DNA from: Luzula sylvatica | Lineage: Eukaryota > Streptophyta > Magnoliopsida > Poales > Juncaceae | NCBI GenBank assembly: GCA_946800325.1 | Contig: OX326958.1 | Coordinates: forward strand, 59,699,793 to 59,763,792 | Length of the DNA stretch: 64,000 nt | Direction: 5' to 3' | Shown here: positions 36,100 through 51,100 of the stretch, piece by piece | How positions within the stretch are numbered: the first letter of the stretch is position 1 | Layout: each line of letters starts with the position of its first letter | Position numbers and translations under genes: made by a program | The notes under the pieces: model-generated | Told to the model about the DNA's origin: nothing | What the model saw: the letters and a program-made list of their open reading frames with translations, nothing else | Databases searched by the model: none

Positions 36100-39000
36100 A
36101 ACTTTTCACCAAATTTCACAAACACTAAGAAAGTTTGTTTTTCGATTCAAAACAAGATTTTAACGCTTTGAGGAGTTCAAATAACGGGTTTCTAGATCAT
36201 TTGTATCGTATCTTTTACTACATAACTTTTCACCAAATTTATCAAACACTAAGAAACTTTGTTTTTCGATTCAAAACAAGATCTTAACGCTTTGATGAGT
36301 TCAAATAACGTGTTTTTAGATCATTTATATCGTATCTTTTACTACATAACTTTTCACCAAATTTCACAAACACCAAGAAAGTTTGTTTTTCGATTCAAAA
36401 CAAGATTTTAACGCTTTGAGGTGTTCAAATAACATGTTTTTAGATCATTTGTGTCGTATCTTTTAGTACATAAGTTTTCCCCAAATTTCACAAACACTAA
36501 GAAAGTTTGTTATTCGATTTCAAAACAAGATTTTAACGCTTTGAGGAGTTCAAACAACGTGTTTCCAGATCATTTGCATCGTATCTTTTAGTACATAACT
36601 TTTCACCAAATTTCACAAACACTAAGAAAGTTTGTTTTTCGATTCAAAACAAGATTTTAACGCTTTGAGGAGTTCAAATAACGGGTTTCTAGATCATTTG
36701 TATCGTATCTTTTACTACATAACTTTTCACCAAATTTCACAAACACTAAGAAAGTTTGTTTTTCTATTCAAAACAAAATTTTAAAGCTTTGAGGAGTTCA
36801 AATAACGTGTTTCTAGATCATTTGTTTCGTATCTTTTACTACATAACTTTTCACCAAATTTCACAAACACTAAGAAAGTTTGTTTTTCGATTCGAAACAA
36901 GATTTTAACGCTTTGAAGAGTTCAAATAACGGTTTCTAGATCAATTGTATCGTATCTTTTAGTACATAACTTTTCACCAAATTTCACAAACACTAAGAAA
37001 GTTTGTTTTTCGATTCAAAACAAGATTTTAACGCTTTGGGCAGTTCAAATAACGTGTTTCTAGATCATTTGCATCGTATCTTTTAGTACATAACTTTTCA
37101 CCAAATTTCACAAACACTAAGAAAGTTTGTTTTTCGATTCAAAACAAGATTTTAACGCTTTGAGGAGTTCAAATAACGGGTTTCTAGATCATTTGTATCG
37201 TATCTTTTACTATATAACTTTTCCCCAAATTTCACAAACACTAAGAAAGTTTGTTTTTCGATTCAAAACAAGATTTTAACGCATTGAGGTGTTCAAATAA
37301 CGTGTTTTTAGATCATTTGTATCGTATCTTTTAGTACATAACTTTTCACCAAATTTCACAAACACTAAGAAAGTTTGTTTTTCGATTCAAAACAAGATTT
37401 AAACGCTTTGAGGAGTTCAAATAATGGGTTTCTAGATCATTTGTATCGTATCTTTTACTACATAACTTTTCACCAAATTTCACAAACACTAAGAAAGTTT
37501 GTTTTTCGATTCAAAACAAGATTTTAACGCTTTGAGGAGTTGAAATAACGTGTTTTTAGATCATTTGCATCGTATCTTTTACTACATAACTTTTCACCAA
37601 ATTTCACAAACACTAAGAAAGTTTGTTTTTCGATTTCAAAACAAGATTTTAACGCTTTGAGGAGTTCAAATAACGTGTTTTTAGATCATTTGTATCGTAT
37701 CTTTTAGTACATAACTTTTCACGAAATTTTACAAACACTAAGAAAGTTTATTTTTCGATTCAAAACAAGATTTTAAAGCTTTGAGGAGTTCAAATAACAT
37801 GTTTTTAGATCATTTGCATCGTATCTTTTAGTACATAACTTTTCACCAAATTACACAAACACTAAGAAAGTTTGTTTTTCGATTCAAAATAAGATTTTAA
37901 CCCTTTGAGGAGTTCAAATAACGTGTTTCTAGATCATTTGTTTCGTATCTTTTACTACATAACTTTTCACCAAATTTCACAAACACTAAGAAAGTTTGTT
38001 TTTCGATTCAAAACAAGATTTTAACGCTTTGGGCAGTTCAAATAACGTGTTTCTAGATCATTTGCATCGTATCTTTTAGTACATAACTTTTCACCAAATT
38101 ACACAAACACTAAGAAAGTTTGTTTTTCGATTCAAAACAAGATTGTAACGCTTTGAGGAGTTCAAATAACATGTTTTTAGATCATTTGTATCATATCTTT
38201 TACTACAAAACTTTTCACCAAATTTCACAAACACTAAGAAATCTTGTTTTTTGATTCAAAACAAGATTTTAACGCTTTGAGGAGTTCAAATAACATGTTT
38301 TTAGATCATTTGTATCGTATCTTTTACTACATAACTTTTCACCAAATTTCACAAACACTAAGAAAGTTTGTTTTTCGATTCAAAACAAGATTTTAACGCT
38401 TTGAGGTGTTCAAATAACATGTTTTTAGATCATTTGTATCGTATATTTTAGTACATAACTTTTCACCAAATTTCACAAACACTAAGAAATTTTGTTTTTC
38501 GATTCAAAACAAGATTTTAACGCTTTGAGGAGTTCAAATAACGTGTTTTTAGATCATTTGTATCGTATCTTTTACTACATAACTTTTCACCAAATTTCAC
38601 AAACAATAAGAGAGTTTGTTTTTCGATTCAAAACAAGATTTTAACGCTTTAAGGTGTTCAAATAACATGTTTTTAGATCAGGTGTATCGTATCTTTTACT
38701 ACATAACTTTTTACCAAATTTCAGAAACGCTAAGAAAGTTTGTTTTTCGATTCAAAACAAGATTGTAACGCTTTGAGGAGTTCAAATAACATGTTTTTAG
38801 ATCATTTGTATCATATCTTTTACTACATAACTTTTCAGCAAATTTCACAAACACTAAGAAAGTTTGTTTTTCGATTCAAAACAAGATTTTAACGCTTTGA
38901 GGAGTTCAAATAACGTGTTTTTAGATCATTTGTATCGTATCTTTTACTACAAAACTTTTCACCAAATTTCACAAACACTAAGAAAGCTTGTTTTTCGATT

Positions 39001-42000
39001 CAAAACAAGATTTTAACGCTTTGAGGAGTTCAAATAACGTGTTTTTAGATTATTTGTATTGTATCTTTTACTACATAACTTTTAACCAAATTTCACAAAC
39101 ACTAATAAAGTTTGTTTTTCGATTTCAAAACAAGATTTTAACGCTTTGAGCAGTTCAAATAACGTGTTTTTAGATCATTTGTATCGTATCTTTTAGTACA
39201 TCACTTTTCACCAAATTTCACAAACACTAAGAAAGTTTGTTTTTCGATTCAAAACAAGATTTTAACGCTTTGAGGAGTTCAAATAACGTGTTTTTAGATC
39301 ATTTGTATTGTATCTTTTAGTACATAACTTTTCACCAAATTTCACAAACACTAAGAAAGTTTGTTTTTCGATTCAAAACAAGATTTTAACGTTTGGAGCA
39401 GTTCAAATAACGTGTTTTTAGATCATTTGTATCATATCTTTTACTACATAACTTTTCACCAAATTTCACAAACTCTAAGAAAGTTTGTTTTCCGATTCAA
39501 AACAAGATTTTAACGCTTTGAGGGGTTCAAATAATGTGTTTTTAGATCATTCGTATCGTATCTTTTACTACATAACTTTTCACCAAATTTCGCAAACACT
39601 AAGAAAGTTTGTTTTTCGATTCAAAACAAGATTTTAAGGCTTTGAGGAGTTCAAACAACGTGTTTCCAGATCATTTGCATCGTATCTTTTAGTACATAAC
39701 TTCTCACCAAATTTCACAAACACTAAGAAAGTTTGTTTTTCGATTCAAAACAAGATTTTAACGCTTTGAGGAGTTCAAATAACGGGTTTCTAGATCATTT
39801 GTATCGTATCTTTTACTACATAACTTTTCACCAAATTTCACAAACACTAAGAAACTTTGTTTTTCGATTCAAAACAAGATCTTAACGCTTTGAGGAGTTC
39901 AAATAACGTGTTTTTAGATCATTTATATCGTATCTTTTACTACATAACTTTTCACCAAATTTCACAAACACCAAGAAAGTTTGTTTTTCGATTCAAAACA
40001 AGATTTTAACGCTTTGAGGTGTTCAAATAACATGTTTTTAGATCATTCGTGTCGTATCTTTTACTACATAAGTTTTCCCCAAATTTCACAAACACTAAGA
40101 AAGTTTGTTATTCGATTTCAAAACAAGATTTTAACGCTTTGAGGAGTTCAAACAACGTGTTTCCAGATCATTTGCATCGTATCTTTTAGTACATAACTTT
40201 TCACCAAATTTCACAAACACTAAGAAAGTTTGTTTTTCGATTCAAAACAAGATTTTAACGCTTTGAGGAGTTCAAATAACGGGTTTCTAGATCATTTGTA
40301 TCGTATCTTTTACTACATAACTTTTCACCAAATTTCACAAACACTAAGAAAGTTTGTTTTTCGATTCAAAACAAGATTTTAACGATTTGAGGAGTTCAAA
40401 TAACGGGTTTCTAGATCATTTGTATCGTATCTTTTACTACATAACTTTTCCCCAAATTTCACAAACACTAAGAAAGTTTGTTTTTCAATTCAAAACAAGA
40501 TTTTAACGCATTGAGGTGTTCAAATAACATGTTTTTAGATCATTTGTATCGTATCTTTTAGTACATAACTTTTCACCAAATTTCACAAACACTAAGAAAG
40601 TTTGTTTTTCGATTCAAAACAAGATTTAAACGCTTTGAGGAGTTCAAATAACGGGTTTCTAGATCATTTGTATCGTATCTTTTACTACATAACTTTTTAC
40701 CAAATTTCACAAACACTAAGAAAGTTTGTTTTTCGATTCAAAACAAGAATTTAACGCTTTGAGGAGTTCAAATAACGTGTTTTTAGATCATTTGCATCGT
40801 ATCTTTTACTACATAACTTTTCACCAAATTTCACAAACCCTAAGAAAGTTTGTTTTTCGATTTCAAAACAAGATTTTAACGCTTTGAGGAGTTCAAATAA
40901 CGTGTTTTTAGATCATTTGTATCGTATCTTTTAGTACATAACTTTTCACGAAATTTTACAAACACTAAGAAAGTTTATTTTTCGATTCAAAACAAGATTT
41001 TAAAGCTTTGAGGAGTTCAAATAACATGTTTTTAGATCATTTGCATCGTATCTTTTAGTACATAACTTTTCACCAAATTACACAAACACTAAGAAAGTTT
41101 GTTTTTCGATTCAAAATAAGATTTTAACCCTTTGAGGAGTTCAAATAACGTGTTTCTAGATCATTTGTTTCGTATCTTTTACTACATAACTTTTCACCAA
41201 ATTTCACAAACACTAAGAAAGTTTGTTTTTCGATTCAAAACAAGATTTTAACGCTTTGGGCAGTTCAAATAACGTGTTTCTAGATCATTTGCATCGTATC
41301 TTTTAGTACATAACTTTTCACCAAATTACACAAACACTAAGAAAGTTTGTTTTTCGATTCAAAATAAGATTTTAACCCTTTGAGGAGTTCAGATAACAAG
41401 TTTTTAGATCAGGTGTATCGTATCTTTTACTACATAACTTTTTACCAAATTTCAGAAACGCTAAGAAAGTTTGTTTTTCGATTCAAAACAAGATTTTAAC
41501 GCTTTGAGGTGTTCAAATAACATGTTTTTAGATCATTTGTATCGTATCTATTAGTACATAACTTTTCACCAAATTTCACAAACACTAAGAAATTTTGTTT
41601 TTCGATTCAAAACAAGATTTTAACGCTTTGAGGAGTTCAAATAACGTGTTTCTAGATCATTTGTATCGTATCTTTTACTACATAACGTTTCACCAAATTT
41701 CACAAACACTAAGAAAGTTTGTTTTTCGATTCAAAACATGATTTTAACGCTTTGAGGAGTTCAAATAACGTGTTTTTAGATCATTTGTATCGTATCTTTT
41801 ACTACATAACTTTTCACCAAATTTCACAAACACTAAGAGAGTTTGTTTTTCGATTCAAAACAAGATTTTAACGCTTTAAGGTGTTCAAATAACATGTTTT
41901 TAGATCAGGTGTATATCTTTTACTACATAACTTTTTACCAAATTTCAGAAACGCTAAGAAAGTTTGTTTTTCGATTCAAAACAAGATTGTAACGCTTTGA

Positions 42001-44092
42001 GGAGTTCAGATAACAAGTTTTTAGATCAGGTGTATCGTATCTTTTACTACATAACTTTTCACCAAATTACACAAACACTAAGAAAGTTTGTTTTTCGATT
42101 CAAAACAAGATTTTAACGCTTTGAGGAGTTCAGATAACAAGTTTTTAGATCAGGTGTATCGTATCTTTTACTACATAACTTTTTACCAAATTTCAGAAAC
42201 GCTAAGAAAGTTTGTTTTTCGATTCAAAACAAGATTGTAACGCTTTGAGGAGTTCAAATAACATGTTTTTAGATCATTTGTATCATATCTTTTACTACAT
42301 AACTTTTCAGCAAATTTCACAAACACTAAGAAAGTTTGTTTTTCGATTCAAAACAAGATTTTAACGCTTTGAGGAGTTCAAATAACGTGTTTTTAGATCA
42401 TTTGTATCGTATCTTTTACTACAAAACTTTTCACCAAATTTCACAAACACTAAGAAAGCTTGTTTTTCGATTCAAAACAATATTTTAACGGTTTGAGGAG
42501 TTCAAATAACGTGTTTTTAGATTCTTTGTATCGTATCTTTTAGTACATCACTTTTCACCAAATTTCACAAACACTAAGAAAGTTTGTTTTTCGATTCAAA
42601 ACAAGATTTTAACGCTTTGAGGAGTTCAAATAACGTGTTTTTAGATCATTTGTATCGTATCTTTTAGTACATAACTTTTCACCAAATTTCACAAACACTA
42701 AGAAAGTTTGTTTTTCGATTCAAAACAAGATTTTAACGTTTGGAGGAGTTCAAATAACGTGTTACCAGATCATTTGCATCGTATCTTTTAGTACATAACT
42801 TTTCGCCAAATTTTACAAACACTAAGAAAGTTTGTTTTTCGATTCAAAACAAGATTTTAAAGCTTTGAGGAGTTCAAATAACATGTTTTTAGATCATTTG
42901 TATCGTATCTTTTAGTACATAACTTTTCACCAAATTACACAAACACTAAGAAAGTTTGTTTTTCGATTCAAAACAAGATTTTAACGCTTTGAGGAGTTCA
43001 GATAACAAGTTTTTAGATCAGGTGTATCGTATCTTTTACTACATAACTTTTTACCAAATTTCAGAAACGCTAAGAAAGTTTGTTTTTCGATTCAAAACAA
43101 GATTTTAACGCTTTGAGGAGTGCAAATAACATGTTTTTAGATCAGGTGTATCGTATCTTTTACTACATAACTTTTTACCAAATTTCAGAAACACTAAGAA
43201 AGTTTGTTTTTCGATTCAAAACAAGATTTTAACGCTTTGAGGAGTTCAAATAACGTGTTTTTAGATCATTTGTATCGTATCTTTTACTACATAACTTTTC
43301 ACCAAATTTCACAAACACTAAGAAAGTTTGTTTTTCGATTCAAAACAAGATTTTAACGCTTTGAGGTGTTCAAATAACATGTTTTTAGATCATTTGTATC
43401 GTATCTTTTAGTACATGACTTTTCACCAAATTTCACAAACACTAAGAAATTTTGTTTTTCGATTCAAAACAAGATTTTAACGCTTTGAGGAGTTCAAATA
43501 ACGTGTTTCTAGATCATTTGTATCGTATCTTTTACTACATAACGTTTCACCAAATTTCACAAACACTAAGAAAGTTTGTTTTTCGATTCAAAACATGATT
43601 TTAACGCTTTGAGGAGTTCAAATAACGTGTTTTTAGATCATTTGTATCGTATCTTTTACTACATAACTTTTCACCAAATTTCACAAACACTAAGAGAGTT
43701 TGTTTTTCGATTCAAAACAAGATTTTAACGCTTTAAGGTGTTCAAATAACATGTTTTTAGATCAGGTGTATCGTATCTTTTACTACATAACTTTTTACCA
43801 AATTTCAGAAACGCTAAGAAAGTTTGTTTTTCGATTCAAAACAAGATTGTAACGCTTTGAGGAGTTCAAATAACATGTTTTTAGATCATTTGTATCATAT
43901 CTTTTACTACATAACTTTTCAGCAAATTTCACAAACACTAAGAAAGTTTGTTTTTCGATTCAAAACAAGATTTTAACGCTTTGAGGAGTTCAAATAACGT
44001 GTTTTTAGATCATTTGTATCGTATCTTTTACTACAAAACTTTTCACCAAATTTCACAAACACTAAGAAAGCTTGTTTTTCGATTCAAAACAA
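36100..44092 (+). repeat. 8-kb segment, copy 1 of a pair 12,084 bp apart
   Basis: Starts in the AACGGG and ATTTATCAAAC units and ends just before a G/T difference at 44,093/56,177. Matched marks at an exact 12,084-bp shift include AACGGG at 36,183/48,267, the CACGAAATTTTAC units at 37,696/49,780 and 40,923/53,007, ATTATTTG at 39,049/51,133, a shared three-base loss (GTGTATATC) at 41,911/53,995, and GTTACC at 42,761/54,845. Inside it are at least two older HOR fragments, including two copies of the start-of-window leading units. Confidence 0.82.
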
Positions 44093-45499
44093 GATTTTAA
44101 CGCTTTGAGGAGTTCAAATAACGTGTTTTTAGATTATTTGTATTGTATCTTTTACTACATAACTTTTAACCAAATTTCACAAACACTAATAAAGTTTGTT
44201 TTTCGATTTCAAAACAAGATTTTAACGCTTTGAGCAGTTCAAATAACGTGTTTTTAGATCATTTGTATCGTATGTTTTAGTACATCACTTTTCACCAAAT
44301 TTCACAAACACTAAGAAAGTTTGTTTTTCGAATCAAAACAAGATTTTAACGCTTTGAGGAGTTAAAATAACGTGTTTTTAGATCATTTGTATCGTATCTT
44401 TTAGTACATAACTTTTCACCAAATTTCACAAACCCTAAGAAAGTTTGTTTTTCGATTCAAACCAAGATTTTAACGTTTGGAGGAGGTCAAATAACGTGTT
44501 TTTAGATCATTTGTATCATATCTTTTACTACATAACTTTTCACTAAATTTCACAAACTCTAAGAAAGTTTGTTTTCCGATTCAAAACAAGATTTTAACGC
44601 TTTGAGGGGTTCAAATAACGTGTTTTTAGATCATTCGTATCGTATCTTTTACTACACAACTTTTCACCAAATTTCGCAAACACTAAGAAAGTTTGTTTTT
44701 CGATTCAAAACAAGATTTTAACGCTTTGAGGAGTTCAAATAACGTGTTTCCAGAGATCATTTGTATCGTATCTTTTACTACACAACTTTTCGCCAAATTT
44801 CACAAACACTAAGAAAGTTTGTTTTTCGATTCAAAACAAGATTTTAACGCTTTGAGGAGTTCAAACAACGTGTTTCCAGATCATTTGCATCGTATCTTTT
44901 AGTACATAACTTTTCACCAAATTTCACAAACACTAAGAAAGTTTGTTTTTCGATTCAAAACAAGATTTTAACGTTTGGAGGAGTTCAAATAACGTGTTAC
45001 CAGATCATTTGCATCGTATCTTTTAGTACATAACTTTTCGCCAAATTTTACAAACACTAAGAAAGTTTGTTTTTCGATTCAAAACAAGATTTTAAAGCTT
45101 TGAGGAGTTCAAATAACATGTTTTTAGATCATTTGTATCGTATCTTTTAGTACATAACTTTTCACCAAATTACACAAACACTAAGAAAGTTTGTTTTTCG
45201 ATTCAAAACAAGATTTTAACGCTTTGAGGAGTTCAGATAACAAGTTTTTAGATCAGGTGTATCGTATCTTTTACTACATAACTTTTTACCAAATTTCAGA
45301 AACGCTAAGAAAGTTTGTTTTTCGATTCAAAACAAGATTTTAACGCTTTGAGGAGTGCAAATAACATGTTTTTAGATCAGGTGTATCGTATCTTTTACTA
45401 CATAACTTTTTACCAAATTTCAGAAACACTAAGAAAGTTTGTTTTTCGATTCAAAACAAGATTTTAACGCTTTGAGGAGTTCAAATAACGTGTTTTTAG

Positions 45500-45990
45500 A
45501 TCATTTGTATCGTATCTTTTACTACATAACTTTTCACCAAATTTCACAAACACTAAGAAAGTTTGTTTTTCGATTCAAAACAAGATTTTAACGCTTTGAG
45601 GTGTTCAAATAACATGTTTTTAGATCATTTGTATCGTATCTTTTAGTACATGACTTTTCACCAAATTTCACAAACACTAAGAAATTTTGTTTTTCGATTC
45701 AAAACAAGATTTTAACGCTTTGAGGAGTTCAAATAACGTGTTTTTAGATCATTTGTATCGTATCTTTTACTACATAACTTTTCACCAAATTTCACAAACA
45801 CTAAGAAAGTTTGTTTTTCGATTCAAAACAAGATTTTAACGCTTTGAGGTGTTCAAATAACATGTTTTTAGATCATTTGTATCGTATCTTTTAGTACATG
45901 ACTTTTCACCAAATTTCACAAACACTAAGAAATTTTGTTTTTCGATTCAAAACAAGATTTTAACGCTTTGAGGAGTTCAAATAACGTGTT
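45500..45990 (+). repeat. Two-monomer (248-bp) local duplication
   Basis: The distinctive GTACATGACT unit at 45,651 (from TGACT) recurs at 45,899, 248 bp later. The AAATTTTG mark after it and the plain ACTAC unit before it recur too. In the related blocks near 43,400 and 55,500 the GTACATGACT unit is present once and is followed by AACGTTTCACC units. The dimer is thus local to this block. Confidence 0.65.
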
Positions 45991-46998
45991 TTTAGATCAT
46001 TTGTATCGTATGTTTTAGTACATCACTTTTCACCAAATTTCACAAACACTAAGAAAGTTTGTTTTTCGATTCAAAACAAGATTTTAACGCTTTGAGGAGT
46101 TCAAATAACGTGTTTTTGGATCATTTGTATCGTATCTTTTAGTACATAACTTTTCACCAAATTTCACAAACCCTAAGAAAGTTTGTTTTTCGATTCAAAA
46201 CAAGATTTTAACGTTTGGAGGAGGTCAAATAACGTGTTTTTAGATCATTTGTATCATATCTTTTACTACATAACTTTTCACAAAATTTCACAAACTCTAA
46301 GAAAGTTTGTTTTCCGATTCAAAACAAGATTTTAACGCTTTGAGGGGTTCAAATAATGTGTTTTTAGATCATTCGTATCGTATCTTTTACTACATAACTA
46401 TTCACCAAATTTCGCAAACACTAAGAAAGTTTGTTTTTCGATTCAAAACAAGATTTTAACGCTTTGAGGAGTTCAAATAACGTGTTTCTAGATCATTTGT
46501 ATCGTATCTTTTACTACACAACTTTTCGCCAAATTTCACAAACACTAAGAAAGTTTGTTTTTCGATTCAAAACAAGATTTTAACGCTTTGAGGAGTTCAA
46601 ACAACGTGTTTCCAGATCATTTGCATCGTATCTTTTAGTACATAACTTTTCACCAAATTTCACAAACACTAAGAAAGTTTGTTTTTCGATTCAAAACAAG
46701 ATTTTAACGCTTTGAGGAGTTCAAATAACGGGTTTCTAGATCATTTGTATCGTATCTTTTACTACATAACTTTTCACCAAATTTATCAAACACTAAGAAA
46801 CTTTGTTTTTCGATTCAAAACAAGATCTTAACGCTTTGATGAGTTCAAATAACGTGTTTTTAGATCATTTATATCGTATCTTTTACTACATAACTTTTCA
46901 CCAAATTTCACAAACACCAAGAAAGTTTGTTTTTCGATTCAAAACAAGATTTTAACGCTTTGAGGTGTTCAAATAACATGTTTTTAGATCATTTGTGT

Positions 46999-47173
46999 CG
47001 TATCTTTTAGTACATAAGTTTTCCCCAAATTTCACAAACACTAAGAAAGTTTGTTATTCGATTTCAAAACAAGATTTTAACGCTTTGAGGAGTTCAAACA
47101 ACGTGTTTCCAGATTCGAAACAAGATTTTAACGCTTTGAAGAGTTCAAATAACGGTTTCTAGATCATTTGTAT
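46999..47173 (+). repeat. Out-of-register fused monomer (175 bp) at a deletion junction
   Basis: Unit starts are 175 bp apart here, whereas two units (125 + 123 bp) would be expected. The sequence passes from CGTGTTTCCAGAT directly to TCGAAACAAG. In related copies (36,561-36,570 and 36,888-36,898) these are separated by 321 bp, which is two monomers plus 73 bp. GAT is present at both break sides, so the exact point within 47,112-47,114 is ambiguous. This is the clearest break of the 124-bp phase in the window. Confidence 0.8.
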
Positions 47174-48183
47174 CGTATCTTTTAGTACATAACTTTTCAC
47201 CAAATTTCACAAACACTAAGAAAGTTTGTTTTTCGATTCAAAACAAGATTTTAACGCTTTGGGCAGTTCAAATAACGTGTTTCTAGATCATTTGCATCGT
47301 ATCTTTTAGTACATAACTTTTCACCAAATTTCACAAACACTAAGAAAGTTTGTTTTTCGATTCAAAACAAGATTTTAACGCTTTGAGGAGTTCAAATAAC
47401 GGGTTTCTAGATCATTTGTATCGTATCTTTTACTATATAACTTTTCCCCAAATTTCACAAACACTAAGAAAGTTTGTTTTTCGATTCAAAACAAGATTTT
47501 AACGCATTGAGGTGTTCAAATAACGTGTTTTTAGATCATTTGTATCGTATCTTTTAGTACATAACTTTTCACCAAATTTCACAAACACTAAGAAAGTTTG
47601 TTTTTCGATTCAAAACAAGATTTAAACGCTTTGAGGAGTTCAAATAATGGGTTTCTAGATCATTTGTATCGTATCTTTTACTACATAACTTTTCACCAAA
47701 TTTCACAAACACTAAGAAAGTTTGTTTTTCGATTCAAAACAAGATTTTAACGCTTTGAGGAGTTGAAATAACGTGTTTTTAGATCATTTGCATCGTATCT
47801 TTTACTACATAACTTTTCACCAAATTTCACAAACACTAAGAAAGTTTGTTTTTCGATTTCAAAACAAGATTTTAACGCTTTGAGGAGTTCAAATAACGTG
47901 TTTTTAGATCATTTGTATCGTATCTTTTAGTACATAACTTTTCACGAAATTTTACAGACACTAAGAAAGTTTATTTTTCGATTCAAAACAAGATTTTAAA
48001 GCTTTGAGGAGTTCAAATAACATGTTTTTAGATCATTTGCATCGTATCTTTTAGTACATAACTTTTCACCAAATTACACAAACACTAAGAAAGTTTGTTT
48101 TTCGATTCAAAATAAGATTTTAACCCTTTGAGGAGTTCAAATAACGTGTTTCTAGATCATTTGTTTCGTATCTTTTACTACAT

Positions 48184-51100
48184 AACTTTTCACCAAATTT
48201 CACAAACACTAAGAAAGTTTGTTTTTCGATTCAAAACAAGATTTTAACGCTTTGAGGAGTTCAAATAACGGGTTTCTAGATCATTTGTATCGTATCTTTT
48301 ACTACATAACTTTTCACCAAATTTATCAAACACTAAGAAACTTTGTTTTTCGATTCAAAACAAGATCTTAACACTTTGATGAGTTCAAATAACGTGTTTT
48401 TAGATCATTTATATCGTATCTTTTACTACATAACTTTTCACCAAATTTCACAAACACCAAGAAAGTTTGTTTTTCGATTCAAAACAAGATTTTAACGCTT
48501 TGAGGTGTTCAAATAACATGTTTTTAGATCATTTGTGTCGTATCTTTTAGTACATAAGTTTTCCCCAAATTTCACAAACACTAAGAAAGTTTGTTATTCG
48601 ATTTCAAAACAAGATTTTAACGCTTTGAGGAGTTCAAACAACGTGTTTCCAGATCATTTGCATCGTATCTTTTAGTACATAACTTTTCACCAAATTTCAC
48701 AAAAACTAAGAAAGTTTGTTTTTCGATTCAAAACAAGATTTTAACGCTTTGAGGAGTTCAAATAACGGGTTTCTAGATCATTTGTATCGTATCTTTTACA
48801 ACATAAGTTTTCACCAAATTTCACAAACACTAAGAAAGTTTGTTTTTCTATTCAAAACAAAATTTTAAAGCTTTGAGGAGTTCAAATAACGTGTTTCTAG
48901 ATCATTTGTTTCGTATCTTTTACTACATAACTTTTCACCAAATTTCACAAACACTAAGAAAGTTTGTTTTTCGATTCGAAACAAGATTTTAACGCTTTGA
49001 AGAGTTCAAATAACGGTTTCTAGATCATTTGTATCGTATCTTTTAGTACATAACTTTTCACCAAATTTCACAAACACTAAGAAAGTTTGTTTTTCGATTC
49101 AAAACAAGATTTTAACGCTTTGGGCAGTTCAAATAACGTGTTTCTAGATCATTTGCATCGTATCTTTTAGTACATAACTTTTCACCAAATTTCACAAACA
49201 CTAAGAAAGTTTGTTTTTCGATTCAAAACAAGATTTTAACGCTTTGAGGAGTTCAAATAACGGGTTTCTAGATCATTTGTATCGTATCTTTTACTATATA
49301 ACTTTTCCCCAAATTTTACAAACACTAAGAAAGTTTGTTTTTCGATTCAAAACAAGATTTTAACGCATTGAGGTGTTCAAATAACGTGTTTTTAGATCAT
49401 TTGTATCGTATCTTTTAGTACATAACTTTTCACCAAATTTCACAAACACTAAGAAAGTTTGTTTTTCGATTCAAAACAAGATTTAAACGCTTTGAGGAGT
49501 TCAAATAATGGGTTTCTAGATCATTTGTATCGTATCTTTTACTACATAACTTTTCACCAAATTTCACAAACACTAAGAAAGTTTGTTTTTCGATTCAAAA
49601 CAAGATTTTAACGCTTTGAGGAGTTGAAATAACGTGTTTTTAGATCATTTGCATCGTATCTTTTACTACATAACTTTTCACCAAATTTCACAAACACTAA
49701 GAAAGTTTGTTTTTCGATTTCAAAACAAGATTTTAACGCTTTGAGGAGTTCAAATAACGTGTTTTTAGATCATTTGTATCGTATCTTTTAGTACATAACT
49801 TTTCACGAAATTTTACAGACACTAAGAAAGTTTATTTTTCGATTCAAAACAAGATTTTAAAGCTTTGAGGAGTTCAAATAACATGTTTTTAGATCATTTG
49901 TATCGTATCTTTTAGTACATAACTTTTCACCAAATTACACAAACACTAAGAAAGTTTGTTTTTCGATTCAAAATAAGATTTTAACCCTTTGAGGAGTTCA
50001 AATAACGTGTTTCTAGATCATTTGTTTCGTATCTTTTACTACATAACTTTTCACCAAATTTCACAAACACTAAGAAAGTTTGTTTTTCGATTCAAAACAA
50101 GATTTTAACGCTTTGGGCAGTTCAAATAACGTGTTTCTAGATCATTTGCATCGTATCTTTTAGTACATAACTTTTCACCAAATTACACAAACACTAAGAA
50201 AGTTTGTTTTTCGATTCAAAACAAGATTGTAACGCTTTGAGGAGTTCAAATAACATGTTTTTAGATCATTTGTATCATATCTTTTACTACAAAACTTTTC
50301 ACCAAATTTCACAAACACTAAGAAAGCTTGTTTTTTGATTCAAAACAAGATTTTAACGCTTTGAGGAGTTCAAATAACATGTTTTTAGATCATTTGTATC
50401 TTATCTCTTACTACATAACTTTTCACCAAATTTCACAAACACTAAGAAAGTTTGTTTTTCGATTCAAAACAAGATTTTAACGCTTTGAGGTGTTCAAATA
50501 ACATGTTTTTAGATCATTTGTATCGTATCTTTTAGTACATAACTTTTCACCAAATTTCACAAACACTAAGAAATTTTGTTTTTCGATTCAAAACAAGATT
50601 TTAACGCTTTGAGGAGTTCAAATAACGTGTTTTTAGATCATTTGTATCGTATCTTTTACTACATAACTTTTCACCAAATTTCACAAACACTAAGAGAGTA
50701 TGTTTTTCGATTCAAAACAAGATTTTAACGCTTTAAGGTGTTCAAATAACATGTTTTTAGATCAGGTGTATCGTATCTTTTACTACATAACTTTTTACCA
50801 AATTTCAGAAACGCTAAGAAAGTTTGTTTTTCGATTCAAAACAAGATTGTAACGCTTTGAGGAGTTCAAATAACATGTTTTTAGATCATTTGTATCATAT
50901 CTTTTACTACATAACTTTTCAGCAAATTTCACAAACACTAAGAAAGTTTGTTTTTCGATTCAAAACAAGATTTTAACGCTTTGAGGAGTTCAAATAACGT
51001 GTTTTTAGATCATTTGTATCGTATCTTTTACTACAAAACTTTTCAACAAATTTCACAAACACTAAGAAAGCTTGTTTTTCGATTCAAAACAAGATTTTAA

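Larger units (their letters stand above)
44093..48183 (+). repeat. Intervening 4-kb block between the two 8-kb copies
   Basis: About 33 monomers. The first part repeats the ATTATTTG (44,133), CATCAC and ATTCGTATCG units also seen near 35,330-35,870 and 39,050-39,560. A GTTACC unit at 44,996 begins a copy of the material after 42,761. A two-monomer duplication sits at about 45,500-45,960. From about 46,200 the block resembles 35,690-37,700 but carries the deletion junction at 47,113. A two-base insertion (CCAGAGATC) lies at 44,751. I see no non-satellite sequence. Confidence 0.65.
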
